DNA of 64,000 nucleotides from Serratia plymuthica NBRC 102599. GTDB taxonomy: Bacteria; Pseudomonadota; Gammaproteobacteria; Enterobacterales; Enterobacteriaceae. The notes under the pieces are model-generated. The model had not been told where the DNA came from, did not search any database, and saw nothing but the letters and a program-made list of their open reading frames with translations. A program made the translations under genes and the position numbers. Shown here in pieces: positions 9,441 through 17,326 of this stretch (the first letter of the stretch is position 1; every line of letters starts with the position of its first letter). The DNA lies in assembly GCF_001590925.1 (NCBI RefSeq), contig NZ_BCTU01000005.1, forward strand, positions 124,001 to 188,000, written 5' to 3'.

Positions 9441-9994
9441 GCGATGTCAGCTTGGCACCGGGGAAACGTCTGTCGCAGATCCGCCAACAATTAGGGTTGT
9501 CACAGCGCCGCGCCGCCGAACTGTCTGGATTAACCCACAGCGCCATCAGCACTATCGAACAGGACAAAGTCAGCCCGGCCATCAGCACGCTGCAAAAACT
9601 GCTGACGGTGTATGGATTGTCGCTATCGGCGTTTTTCGCCGAGCCGGAAAAACCGGATGAGCCGCGGATTGTCATCGATCATGAAGACCTGATCGAGATT
9701 GGCAGCCAGGGGGTGTCGATGAAGCTGATCCACAACGGCGACCCCAACCGCACGCTGGCGATGATGATCGAAACCTACGAGCCGGGCACCACTACCGGCG
9801 AACGCATCAAACATCAGGGGGAAGAGATAGGCACCCTGCTGGAAGGCGAAGTGCTGTTGCAGGTTAACGGGCAGAACTATCACCTGTTGGCCGGCCAGAG
9901 CTACGCCATCAACACCGGCATTCCCCACAGTTTCAGCAACACGTCGGCGCGGATTTGCCGGATTATCAGCGCCCATACCCCGACGACATTCTGA
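9437..9994 (+). CDS. puuR: Putrescine-responsive repressor PuuR
   Basis: 185 aa. It has an N-terminal XRE-type helix-turn-helix (GKRLSQIRQQLGLSQRRAAELSGLTHSAISTIEQDKVSPAISTL) and a C-terminal cupin domain (GEEIGTLLEGEVLLQVNGQNYHLLAGQSYAINTGIPHSF) that senses putrescine. Start 9437 overlaps the puuD stop (ATGA) and gives the MSDxxLAPGKRLS N-terminus known from E. coli. It represses the puu genes on both arms of the cluster. Confidence 0.96.
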   Translation: MSDVSLAPGKRLSQIRQQLGLSQRRAAELSGLTHSAISTIEQDKVSPAISTLQKLLTVYGLSLSAFFAEPEKPDEPRIVIDHEDLIEIGSQGVSMKLIHNGDPNRTLAMMIETYEPGTTTGERIKHQGEEIGTLLEGEVLLQVNGQNYHLLAGQSYAINTGIPHSFSNTSARICRIISAHTPTTF

Positions 9995-10009
9995 TCAACG
10001 GAGCAAGGC

Positions 10010-11506
10010 ATGGACTTCCATCACCTGCAGTATTGGCAACACCGGGCGCAAGCCCTGAACATTGAGAACCGACTGTTTATTAATGGCCGTTATCAACAGG
10101 CCGCTGAAGGCGAAACCTTTACCCTGGAGGATCCTGCCGCGCAGCGCGAATTGACGCAGGTGGCGCGGGGGAGCAGCGCCGATATCGATCTGGCGGTCAG
10201 TGCGGCGCGCGAGGTGTTTGAGCGCGGCGACTGGTCACGGGCCGCACCGGCGCAACGCAAGGCGACCCTGCTGCAACTGGCGGCATTGATGGAGCAGCAC
10301 CACGAGGAGCTGGCGCTGCTGGAAACGCTGGATACCGGCAAGCCGATCCTCCACAGCCTGCGCGACGACGTGCCCGGCGCTATCCGCTGTCTGCGCTGGT
10401 ACGCCGAAGCTGTCGATAAGGTCTACGGCGAAATCGCCCCTACCGGCGGCGACGCACTGGCGTTGATCGAACGCGAGCCGATCGGCGTGGTTGGCGCTAT
10501 CGTACCCTGGAACTTCCCGCTGCTGCTGGCCTGTTGGAAACTCGGCCCGGCGCTGGCCACCGGCAACAGCGTGATCCTCAAACCTTCGGAGAAATCCCCG
10601 CTGAGCGCGATCTATCTGGGCAAACTGGCGAAACAGGCCGGGTTGCCGGACGGCGTGCTGAACATCATCCCCGGTTACGGCCAGGATGCGGGCAAGGCGC
10701 TGGCGCTGCATAACGACGTCGACGCGCTCACCTTCACCGGTTCAACCCAGGTCGCCAAACAGCTGATGATCTACGCCGGGCAATCCAATATGAAACGGGT
10801 GTGGCTGGAAGCCGGCGGCAAAAGCGCCAATATCATTTTTGCCGACTGTCCGGATCTGGATAAAGCGGCACAGGGCGCGGCGGCGGGTATCTTCTACAAT
10901 CAGGGGCAAGTGTGTATCGCCGGTACCCGGCTGCTGGTGGAAGAGAGCATTCAGCAGGAATTCTTGCAAGCCTTGCGCAAGCATGCGGCAGCCTTTGTGC
11001 CGGGCGATCCGCTCGATCCGACCACGGTGATGGGCACGCTGATCGATCAGGCCCACTGTGAAAAAGTGGCGGGTTATATCGAACAAGGGTTGAGCCAGGG
11101 CGCAGCGCTGTTCCTTGACGGTCGCGAGCACCCGCGCAGCGGCCATGCCGGTTATCTCGGCCCAACCATTCTCACCCAGGTGGATAACGCCATGAGCGTG
11201 GCGCGCGATGAGATTTTCGGCCCGGTACTGGCGGTGACGTCCTTTAACGGCGAACAGCAGGCATTGCAATTAGCCAACGACAGCGAATACGGCCTGGGTG
11301 CCGCCGTCTGGACACGCGACCTATCCCGTGCCCACCGCATGGCTCGCCAGTTAAAAGCCGGTTCGGTTTTCGTCAATAACTACAACGACGGAGACATGAC
11401 CGTGCCGTTCGGCGGCTACAAGCAAAGCGGCAATGGCCGCGACAAATCGCTGCACGCGCTGGATAAATTCACCGAACTGAAAACCACCTGGATTTCGCTG
11501 GAATAA
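10010..11506 (+). CDS. puuC: Gamma-glutamyl-gamma-aminobutyraldehyde dehydrogenase PuuC
   Basis: 498 aa NAD(P)-dependent aldehyde dehydrogenase that oxidises gamma-glutamyl-gamma-aminobutyraldehyde. The catalytic Cys is residue 302 in NQGQVCIAGTRLL. The general base Glu lies in WLEAGGKSANIIF, and the cofactor loop FTGSTQVAKQL is intact. The length is within three residues of E. coli PuuC, and the C-terminus (PFGGYKQSGNGRDKSLHALDKFTELKTTWISLE) matches. GGAGCAAGGC precedes the ATG, 15 bases after puuR. Confidence 0.96.
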   Translation: MDFHHLQYWQHRAQALNIENRLFINGRYQQAAEGETFTLEDPAAQRELTQVARGSSADIDLAVSAAREVFERGDWSRAAPAQRKATLLQLAALMEQHHEELALLETLDTGKPILHSLRDDVPGAIRCLRWYAEAVDKVYGEIAPTGGDALALIEREPIGVVGAIVPWNFPLLLACWKLGPALATGNSVILKPSEKSPLSAIYLGKLAKQAGLPDGVLNIIPGYGQDAGKALALHNDVDALTFTGSTQVAKQLMIYAGQSNMKRVWLEAGGKSANIIFADCPDLDKAAQGAAAGIFYNQGQVCIAGTRLLVEESIQQEFLQALRKHAAAFVPGDPLDPTTVMGTLIDQAHCEKVAGYIEQGLSQGAALFLDGREHPRSGHAGYLGPTILTQVDNAMSVARDEIFGPVLAVTSFNGEQQALQLANDSEYGLGAAVWTRDLSRAHRMARQLKAGSVFVNNYNDGDMTVPFGGYKQSGNGRDKSLHALDKFTELKTTWISLE

Positions 11507-11517
11507 GGGCCCCCATC

Positions 11518-12798
11518 ATGACTGAACACGTAAAAAGCTATTATGCGGCTTCGGCCAACAGCCATCAGCCCTACCCGCAACTGAATGAATCTATTGAATG
11601 CGACGTTTGTATCGTCGGCGGTGGCTACACAGGTCTGTCTTCTGCGCTGTTCCTGGTAGAGGCGGGCTACAACGTGGTGGTACTGGAATCCGCCCGCATC
11701 GGCTTCGGTGCCAGCGGCCGTAACGGCGGCCAGTTGGTGAATTCCTACAGCCGCGACATTGACGTCATCGAAGAACGCTATGGCGCAGAAAGCGCCCGGA
11801 TGCTCGGCAGCATGATGTTCGAAGGCGCAGAGATCATTCGCAGCCGTATCAAGCGATACGCCATCGAATGCGACTATCGCCCCGGCGGCATCTTCGCCGC
11901 GCTGAACAACCGGCAATATCATGCGCTGATCGAGCAGAAACAAAATTGGGAGCGCTACGGCAATACCCAACTGGAGTTGCTGGACGCAGAGCGGATCCGT
12001 GAAGAAGTGAACAGCGAACGCTACGTCGGCGCGCTGCTGGATCACAGCGGCGGCCATATTCATCCGCTGAATCTGGCGCTCGGCGAAGCCGAGGCGATTC
12101 GCCTGCAGGGCGGGCGCATCTTCGAGCAGTCGGCGGTGACCCATATTCGCCACGGCGAACCGGCGCTGGTCAGCACTGCCGGCGGCCAGGTGAAGGCTCG
12201 CTATGTGATTGTGGCCGGTAATGCTTATCTGGGCGACAAGCTGGAACCCCGGTTGGCGAAACGCAGCATGCCGTGCGGCACGCAGGTAGTAGCCACCGAA
12301 CCGCTGGCGCCGGAAGTGGCGCAGTCGCTCATCCCGCAAAATTACTGCGTGGAAGATTGCAACTACCTGCTGGATTATTACCGCATTACCGGCGATAACC
12401 GCCTGCTGTACGGCGGCGGCGTGGTGTATGGCGCACGCGATCCGGACGATATCGATAATCTGATCCGGCCAAAACTGTTGAAAACCTTCCCGCAGTTGAA
12501 AGGCGTTCGCATCGACTACCGCTGGACCGGCAACTTCCTGCTCACGCTGTCGCGCATGCCGCAATTCGGCCGGCTGGAGAATAATGTGTATTACATGCAG
12601 GGCTACAGCGGTCACGGCGTGACCTGTACCCATCTGGCGGGCAAGCTGATTGCCGAGCTGATGCGCGGCGATGCGGAGCGTTTCGATGCCTTTGCCAAGC
12701 TGCCGCACCTGCCGTTCTTCGGTGGCCGCAACCTGCAAATTCCGTTCACCGCGATTGGCGCAGCCTACTATACGCTGCGGGATCGGATTGGGGTGTGA
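11518..12798 (+). CDS. puuB: Gamma-glutamylputrescine oxidoreductase PuuB
   Basis: 426 aa DAO-family FAD enzyme oxidising gamma-glutamylputrescine to the aldehyde with H2O2 release. The dinucleotide fold CDVCIVGGGYTGLSSALFLVEAGYNVVVLE is near residues 29-58, followed by GFGASGRNGGQLVNSY. The C-terminal FAD contact is YMQGYSGHGVTCTHLAGKL. It is the last gene of the puuDRCB run; a strong hairpin follows. The GABA transaminase gene puuE, next in E. coli, is absent here and must be supplied elsewhere if the pathway is complete. Confidence 0.96.
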   Translation: MTEHVKSYYAASANSHQPYPQLNESIECDVCIVGGGYTGLSSALFLVEAGYNVVVLESARIGFGASGRNGGQLVNSYSRDIDVIEERYGAESARMLGSMMFEGAEIIRSRIKRYAIECDYRPGGIFAALNNRQYHALIEQKQNWERYGNTQLELLDAERIREEVNSERYVGALLDHSGGHIHPLNLALGEAEAIRLQGGRIFEQSAVTHIRHGEPALVSTAGGQVKARYVIVAGNAYLGDKLEPRLAKRSMPCGTQVVATEPLAPEVAQSLIPQNYCVEDCNYLLDYYRITGDNRLLYGGGVVYGARDPDDIDNLIRPKLLKTFPQLKGVRIDYRWTGNFLLTLSRMPQFGRLENNVYYMQGYSGHGVTCTHLAGKLIAELMRGDAERFDAFAKLPHLPFFGGRNLQIPFTAIGAAYYTLRDRIGV

Positions 12799-12805
12799 TG
12801 CTGAG

Positions 12806-12825
12806 GGGCCCAGCATGCTGGGCCC
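12806..12825 (+). terminator. Terminator of puuDRCB
   Basis: GGGCCCAGC/GCTGGGCCC 9-bp perfect stem with a two-base centre and TTTAT after it, between the converging puuB and budC genes. Confidence 0.8.
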
Positions 12826-12838
12826 TTTATGCCAAGGA

Positions 12839-13594
12839 TCAAACGATCTTCGGTTGACCGTCTGATGCGGTCGCGCCGCCGTCAACCGGGATGTTGGCGC
12901 CGTTGATAGAGCTGGCGTCGTCGCTGGCCAGAAACGCCATTACCGCCGCCACTTCTTCCGGCTCTGCCGCACGCCCCAACGCAATGCGCTCGTTGAACTT
13001 GTCGCGGATCTCCTGCGGCCAGCCATTGGTCATATTGGTTTTCACCAGGCTCGGGCACACCGAGTTCACGCGCACACCGTCACCGCCGTGATCCAGCGCC
13101 ATGGCACGCGTCAGGTTGACCACCGCCCCTTTCGCCGCGCAGTAATATGCCGCGCCCCAGTCGCCACCCAGGCCGGAGACCGAGGCGGTGTTAACGATAC
13201 AGCCCTTGGTTTTCAGCAGATAAGGCATGGCGAATTTGGAACAGAACACTACGCCGTCGATATCCACCCCAGCGATGCGTCGCCAGTCGGCCACGCTGGT
13301 TTCCAGCACTGTACCCGCCACGTGCACGCCGGCATTGTTCAGCAACACGTCGATGCGGCCCAGTTTTGCCGCCACCTCGTTCATCATTTTTTCAACCGCA
13401 ACCGGGTCGGAAACGTCGATGTGTACCGCCAGCGCCCTGCCTTTCGGCAGCGAGGCGGCAACGGTATCTACCGCGTCCTTCGCCCAGTCCGCCAGCACCA
13501 CCACAGCGCCCTCGGCAGAAAATCGGCGTGCCGCCGCTTCCCCCATCCCATTGCCTGCGCCGGTGATCACTACCACTTTATTGTCGAAACGCAT
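12839..13594 (-). CDS. budC: meso-2,3-butanediol dehydrogenase / acetoin reductase
   Basis: 251 aa short-chain dehydrogenase that interconverts acetoin and 2,3-butanediol with NAD(H). The cofactor motif TGAGNGMG is at residues 11-18, NNAG near 87-90, and the catalytic YxxxK in AYYCAAK near 152-156. The protein matches the S. marcescens BudC/SlaC enzyme nearly end to end as I recall it, including the unusual C-terminus GGATASDGQPKIV. Start 13594 has GGAGG upstream. It stands alone: the budA, budB and budR genes are not nearby, as is usual in Serratia. Confidence 0.9.
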   Translation of the reverse strand: MRFDNKVVVITGAGNGMGEAAARRFSAEGAVVVLADWAKDAVDTVAASLPKGRALAVHIDVSDPVAVEKMMNEVAAKLGRIDVLLNNAGVHVAGTVLETSVADWRRIAGVDIDGVVFCSKFAMPYLLKTKGCIVNTASVSGLGGDWGAAYYCAAKGAVVNLTRAMALDHGGDGVRVNSVCPSLVKTNMTNGWPQEIRDKFNERIALGRAAEPEEVAAVMAFLASDDASSINGANIPVDGGATASDGQPKIV

Positions 13595-13887
13595 GAAACC
13601 TCCTCCATGTGAATGTATTTCTATAAATCATACAAATCCTGCTGAGATCCGAGGATAAAACTCATGGAGGGCAAGGGCCAGTCAAAACGTGCGGTTTATT
13701 AACCAAAAAGAGGTATGTTTCGGTAATTCAATACGCAAGGCGAGGCATTATCAGAATTAAGCCAATGCTTTGATCACATTAATAAAATAAAGAGGCGGGA
13801 CTATTTCAATGAGGGATTATCAGTAATCTATAAGTTCAATAACGTCCCTACACCGCCGTTCATTGGATAAGCGGCAGTAATAGGAAA
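13595..13887. other. Gene-free stretch upstream of budC
   Basis: About 290 bp, AT-rich, containing the budC promoter side. No open frame with a plausible start and no clear hairpin until the usp terminator. Confidence 0.4.
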
Positions 13888-13915
13888 TCGTCGCCGCTTC
13901 ATTTAGCGGCGACGA
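13888..13915 (-). terminator. Terminator of the universal stress gene
   Basis: TCGTCGCCGCT/AGCGGCGACGA, an 11-bp perfect stem with a six-base loop. TTTCCTATT follows on the minus strand. Confidence 0.8.
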
Positions 13916-13924
13916 TGAACAAGC

Positions 13925-14353
13925 TTATTTCTTGTCGATGGGGATCACCAACAGATCAACCTGCAGGTGGTTGATGGCCTGTCGCGCCGATGACATCAGC
14001 CGGCTCCAGATATCCTGATGATGACCAAAAATCACCAAATCAATGCCCTTCTCCTTCACCACCCTGTTCAGCTCTTCCGTCAACTCGCCGCGCCCGATAA
14101 TCACCTCTTCCACCGGATAAGATGACCGGGCCTGGATCGCACTCAGTATGTTTTTTGCACGCTCGGTAAATGTGCTGTCGGTGTAGTCGTATTCACCCAC
14201 GCCCAATTCGGCGTAATAGCCGGTACGGTGGATATCGATATAGATCAGGGATAGCCTGGCATTGAGCGCGTCGGCCAACCTGGCGCCTTTACCGAGCAGA
14301 AGCTCCGCATCTTCGCTGAGATCGGTTGCGACAACGATATGTTGATAAACCAT
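13925..14353 (-). CDS. Universal stress protein, UspA family
   Basis: 142 aa single Usp domain. The N-terminus MVYQHIVVATDLSEDAELLLGKGARLADALNARLSLIYIDIH and C-terminal GHHQDIWSRLMSSARQAINHLQVDLLVIPI are close to E. coli UspA ([29 protein letters not shown]). It lacks the GxxGxxxxS ATP signature of the ATP-binding subclass. The start at 14353 gives the standard MxYxHI N-terminus; upstream in-frame codons add only non-homologous residues. It is probably induced in stationary phase or by stress, by family. Whether it is the main UspA or a paralogue cannot be told here. Confidence 0.88.
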   Translation of the reverse strand: MVYQHIVVATDLSEDAELLLGKGARLADALNARLSLIYIDIHRTGYYAELGVGEYDYTDSTFTERAKNILSAIQARSSYPVEEVIIGRGELTEELNRVVKEKGIDLVIFGHHQDIWSRLMSSARQAINHLQVDLLVIPIDKK

Positions 14354-14520
14354 GATGACTGCCCTCCGCATTGCGCTTATGAACAGAAATGCGCCCAAAA
14401 AGGGGCTTTTTGCCTATTTCTTATGCACTTTAAGTTTAGTTCAGCGTTGAAATTATCGCCTGCCTTGACCCGTTCGTTCTTGTCATGGAAGGATGTATCC
14501 TGACCGACAAACATAAAAAA

Positions 14521-14541
14521 ACCCCGGCGTTTAGCCAGGGT
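14521..14541 (-). terminator. Minus-strand terminator below the tRNA-like element
   Basis: On the minus strand ACCCTGGC and GCCGGGGT pair, with one G-U pair that would be an A-C mismatch on the plus strand. Seven T residues follow. The wobble and T run indicate minus-strand transcription ending at about 14514, although no minus-strand protein gene lies just above it. Confidence 0.75.
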
Positions 14542-14713
14542 CATCAAGGTTTGCCGGTTACTTTCCCGACCGTCATGTTATGGCGTAAGCGTCCATCGAA
14601 CACTCCAACGTTACGCAGCCTAAGCACAACCTTTTCACAACAGAAAAAAAGACTGAGACGCTGCTTTATTATTTATGCGCCAATCTGTTTTGCTGTTGCC
14701 AATAATAAATTAT
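14542..14713 (-). ncRNA. Candidate non-coding transcript below the tRNA-like element
   Basis: This 170-bp stretch lies between the tRNA-like 3' end and a strong minus-strand terminator and has no good open frame. It begins with a perfect AT-rich palindrome overlapping the CCA (CCAATAAT/ATTATTGG at 14699-14716). Further down, GCGTAA (minus strand) can pair with TTACGC to make a larger hairpin. A processed RNA or the 3' UTR of the upstream cold-shock transcript are both possible. Inference only. Confidence 0.35.
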
Positions 14714-14792
14714 TGGAACGTCATCGAGGAATCGAACCCCAGTCCGCCAGTAAATAAATTCACCGCCGCTCTTCCTGCTGAGCTAATGACGT
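14714..14792 (-). other. Degenerate tRNA-like element (encoded CCA, oversized anticodon region)
   Basis: On the minus strand the element has a perfect 7-bp acceptor stem (ACGTCAT/ATGACGT), bases TA, a 4-bp D stem (GCTC/GAGC) with AGCAGGAA loop, and a T stem TGGGG/CCTCG with the TTCGATT loop. It ends in discriminator T plus an encoded CCA. The part between D and T arms is 26 nt instead of about 23. The best anticodon stem (CGGTG/TACTG) leaves an 8-nt loop AATTTATT, so no anticodon can be assigned. It looks like a pseudo-tRNA or a tRNA-mimicking RNA rather than an ordinary tRNA. Confidence 0.6.
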
Positions 14793-14802
14793 ATTCATTA
14801 AT

Positions 14803-14822
14803 ACTCCGGGCGAACCCGGAGT
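14803..14822. terminator. Hairpin between the cold-shock gene and tRNA-like element
   Basis: ACTCCGGG/CCCGGAGT with a CGAA (UUCG on minus) tetraloop. The flanks are only weakly T-rich (TTTATT on plus, ATTAAT on minus), so it may be an RNA-stabilising hairpin or a weak terminator of the csp transcript. Confidence 0.45.
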
Positions 14823-14905
14823 TTATTCGGGCAACGCTTTTATTTCTCATCCGCTCCGGCTTAAGCCATCATCGCTATCGCAAGAAATAAAACATTACCT
14901 AAAAA

Positions 14906-15118
14906 TTATAAAACCACTACGTTGCCTGCTGAAGGGCCTTTTGCACCACTTTCGATGGTGAACTCAACGCGCTGGCCTTCATCAAGAGTTTTGAAATCAT
15001 TGCTCTGAATGGCAGAGAAGTGTACGAACACGTCTTTGCTGCCGTCTGCCGGAGAGATGAAACCAAAACCTTTACCTGCATCAAACCATTTTACCAAACC
15101 AGTCATTTTAGTAGACAT
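14906..15118 (-). CDS. Cold-shock protein, CspA family
   Basis: 70 aa single cold-shock domain that binds single-stranded nucleic acids as an RNA chaperone. RNP1 is KGFGFI and RNP2 is [16 protein letters not shown] precedes the ATG at 15118. The usual WFNADKGFGF is here [10 protein letters not shown], an Asn-to-Asp and Asp-to-Gly variation next to RNP1. An AT-rich leader of at least 150 nt precedes it, with a cold-box-like GTAGTACAGACC (minus strand), as in cold-inducible csp genes. Confidence 0.93.
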   Translation of the reverse strand: MSTKMTGLVKWFDAGKGFGFISPADGSKDVFVHFSAIQSNDFKTLDEGQRVEFTIESGAKGPSAGNVVVL

Positions 15119-15290
15119 AGATATTTCCTTTATATTTTGAGACGCCATACGGCGATAGAGGTCTGTTTTTGTTGGAAACTTATTGGGCACTAGAGAAGGT
15201 AATTCGCGGGAGAAGAGGTATCTATGGGATATCACTAATACTGAGAACTGCTTTACTAAAACTGCTTTCATAAGGTCTGTACTACAAACC
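15119..15290 (-). promoter_or_regulatory. Long csp 5' leader with cold-box-like motif
   Basis: The minus strand at 15274-15285 reads GTAGTACAGACC, resembling the cold box (TGACGTACAGA) at the 5' end of cspA-type mRNAs. The spacing of about 155 nt from the start codon fits a thermoregulated leader. Between this and 15514 I see no gene. Confidence 0.45.
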
Positions 15291-15514
15291 GATGACGCTA
15301 TTTACACACAGTCAGATTATTTAAGCAAGGAATATTTATAATTATATTTATACAGCCTATGAATTTATTACGTTCAACACGATGAAAACTCACCGCTGAG
15401 AAAGGCAGCATAAAGACGGAGGAAAAATTTTCCGCTCCGCACAGATATCGGGATGGATTATGGCCGCGATTCATTATAAAACAGCTGACATGTTCCTTTC
15501 TGATCGGCTACAGC

Positions 15515-16138
15515 ATGATGATCGATATGTCCGCGGTAATCGCCGTTTTCACCCTGTATGTGGTCGGCGTAGTGGTGCCTGGCCCCAACTTTGTCGCCGT
15601 AGCGCATAAAGCCGTATCTGCGCGCCGGGCGGAAGCCTTTGCTCTGGTAGCCGGTATCGTGCTGGTCAATCTGTTCTGGGCCAGCGGCGCGATTCTCGGC
15701 ATCGGCCTGGTTTTTGCCCTGTTCCCCTGGCTGGCGATGGCGGTCAAAATCGCCGGTGCCGGCTATCTTATTTGGTTTGGCTGTCGCCTGTTCGCCAAGG
15801 CAAAACCTGTCTCGGGTTTGATAAGCGCCAGCACCCGTGAAAAAAGCGGATCACGTGTCGCTTTTGTGCAGGGTATCGCAACCAATATTGCCAATCCTAA
15901 ATCTGTCGCCTTCTACGCGGCGGTATTCTCTTCAGCGGCACCGGCGCATGTCTCAGTGGCGACCTTCGTCGCCATGCTGGCGGAAGTGGCGGTGATTGCC
16001 GGTAGTTGGTACGGGCTGGTCGTCCTGGTGCTGTCGCACGCTCCGATTGCCAGCGCCTATCGCCGCAGCAAAGCCCATATCGATCGGGTTTGCGGCGCGT
16101 TGATCGTCGGGCTGGGAATACGGCAGTTATTGCGTTGA
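15515..16138 (+). CDS. LysE/RhtB-family amino acid exporter
   Basis: 207 aa inner-membrane protein with about six hydrophobic segments. The family signature VVVPGPNFVAVAHKAVSARRAEAFALVAGI is near residues 18-47, and ATNIANPKSVAFYAAVFSS near 120-138 is the second conserved block. It probably exports an amino acid or a similar metabolite; the substrate cannot be read from sequence. Translation may start at either of two adjacent ATGs (15515 or 15518). A DHCW cupin gene follows 47 bases later on the same strand, possibly co-transcribed. Confidence 0.85.
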   Translation: MMIDMSAVIAVFTLYVVGVVVPGPNFVAVAHKAVSARRAEAFALVAGIVLVNLFWASGAILGIGLVFALFPWLAMAVKIAGAGYLIWFGCRLFAKAKPVSGLISASTREKSGSRVAFVQGIATNIANPKSVAFYAAVFSSAAPAHVSVATFVAMLAEVAVIAGSWYGLVVLVLSHAPIASAYRRSKAHIDRVCGALIVGLGIRQLLR

Positions 16139-16185
16139 CGATGGACGATATACCCAATTTATCAGACTGTTTACCAGGAAAAACC

Positions 16186-16515
16186 ATGAAAATAACCGAC
16201 CTTCCCTTCGGTATCACGGACTGGCAAGACATCGCCGCAACGGAGCACCCAGGCATTACCGGCATGGCCTATTGGCGAACTCGCCGGTTCGGCGACCTGC
16301 GCGTCAGAATGGTTGAGTACACGGCCGACTACCTCGCGGACCACTGGTGTACCAAAGGCCATATTCTTCTGTGCCTGAGCGGTGAATTGCATACCGAGTT
16401 GGCCGATGGCCGACGCTTTGTTCTGCTGCCGGGCATGAGCTATCAGGTGGCGGACGACGCCGAACCGCACCGCTCGTCAACGCAAGGCGGTGCGCGGCTG
16501 TTTATCGTCGATTAA
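16186..16515 (+). CDS. DHCW-motif cupin-fold protein
   Basis: 109 aa cytosolic single cupin. The family-naming motif appears as ADHWCTKGHILLCLSGELHTELADGRRF near residues 51-78, followed by LLPGMSYQVADDAEPHRSST, the second cupin block with a metal-ligand His. CAGGAAAAACC precedes the ATG at 16186; an in-frame ATG at 16141 lacks this. Function is unknown; small cupins of this kind may bind metal or a small molecule. It lies directly downstream of the exporter and shares its strand. Confidence 0.75.
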   Translation: MKITDLPFGITDWQDIAATEHPGITGMAYWRTRRFGDLRVRMVEYTADYLADHWCTKGHILLCLSGELHTELADGRRFVLLPGMSYQVADDAEPHRSSTQGGARLFIVD

Positions 16516-16553
16516 TGCCTGCGCTGGATTGCCGGCGTTGCCAGCCTTAGGCC

Positions 16554-17198
16554 CTAACCGATAATCGCGATGCCCAATCGTTCCATGATCTGGAACGCCT
16601 GATAACTGTCCAGTTTTACCCCCTGCAAATCGACGCCGCGCACGTCCAACTCACCCAATTCAGAATTGGTCAGGTCGCAATGGGTAAAGTTGGCGGCACG
16701 CCAGTCGAATGAAGAAAATTCGCCGCCTGAGAGATCGGAGCCGCTAAAGGTCGCGCCGAGGATCTGCGCCCCATTCCAGCGGTTTTCCCACAGCTCGCAC
16801 TTCTCCAATACCACTTTCGAAAAATTGGCGTAGCTGAGGTTGGTTTTGGTGATGTAAGCGCTGCAGAACCCGATACGCGTGGTGATCATGTTCATAAAAC
16901 TGGCACCGCGAAAATCGGCGCCCTGTGCACGGCACTCGAGAATTTCAATGCCCAGCGCATTGGCATTTCTGAAATCCGCCATCGATAAATCGCAGTTTTT
17001 GAAGCTGGCTTCTTTCAACAGCGCGCGGCTGAAATTGCCGCCTTGCTGGCTCTCGCGATCATAAAACTGACAGCCGATGAACTCGGTGCCGGTCAGATCC
17101 GCACCCGAGAAATCACAGTTGCGGAAGGTGCCGTTTTCAATCTTCTCGCCGGTAAACCGGTTACGGCCAATTTTTTCACCATCCAAAGCCAACGTCAT
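16554..17198 (-). CDS. qnr: QnrB-like pentapeptide repeat protein (chromosomal, Serratia type)
   Basis: 214 aa, the exact QnrB length. It is a right-handed beta-helix of pentapeptide repeats (A/C-D/N-L/F-S/T-x) that mimics DNA and protects gyrase and topoisomerase IV from quinolones in Qnr proteins. Stretches such as GEKIENGTFRNCDFSGADL, TEFIGCQFYDRESQ, RAQGADFRGASFMNMITTR and SYANFSKVVLEKCELWENRW are shared with QnrB. Start 17198 gives the QnrB-like MTLALDGEK N-terminus; a GTG at 17207 is possible. A perfect CTGT-N8-ACAG LexA box ends 11 bases upstream of the start. Confidence 0.93.
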   Translation of the reverse strand: MTLALDGEKIGRNRFTGEKIENGTFRNCDFSGADLTGTEFIGCQFYDRESQQGGNFSRALLKEASFKNCDLSMADFRNANALGIEILECRAQGADFRGASFMNMITTRIGFCSAYITKTNLSYANFSKVVLEKCELWENRWNGAQILGATFSGSDLSGGEFSSFDWRAANFTHCDLTNSELGELDVRGVDLQGVKLDSYQAFQIMERLGIAIIG

Positions 17199-17208
17199 TG
17201 CAACCACC

Positions 17209-17224
17209 CTGTTTATTTATACAG
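17209..17224. promoter_or_regulatory. LexA (SOS) box of qnr
   Basis: The site reads CTGTATAAATAAACAG on the gene's strand. It fits the CTGT-N8-ACAG consensus exactly and sits directly upstream of the qnr start. qnrB genes are known to be LexA-repressed and induced by DNA damage, including by quinolones. The same is inferred here. Confidence 0.88.
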
Positions 17225-17326
17225 TCAATGACACATTATAAGCCGATCCGTACGGCCGGGAAAACCGCTTTGGCCTATTTTCTCCGTCGTAAGGCACAAA
17301 AAAAACCGCATGCGGCATGAGGGAAT

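Noticed and set aside
11416-12885. 489-codon frame antisense to puuB
   Set aside because: GC-rich codon shadow of a well-conserved gene; no ribosome site and a Gln/His-rich, non-protein-like composition.
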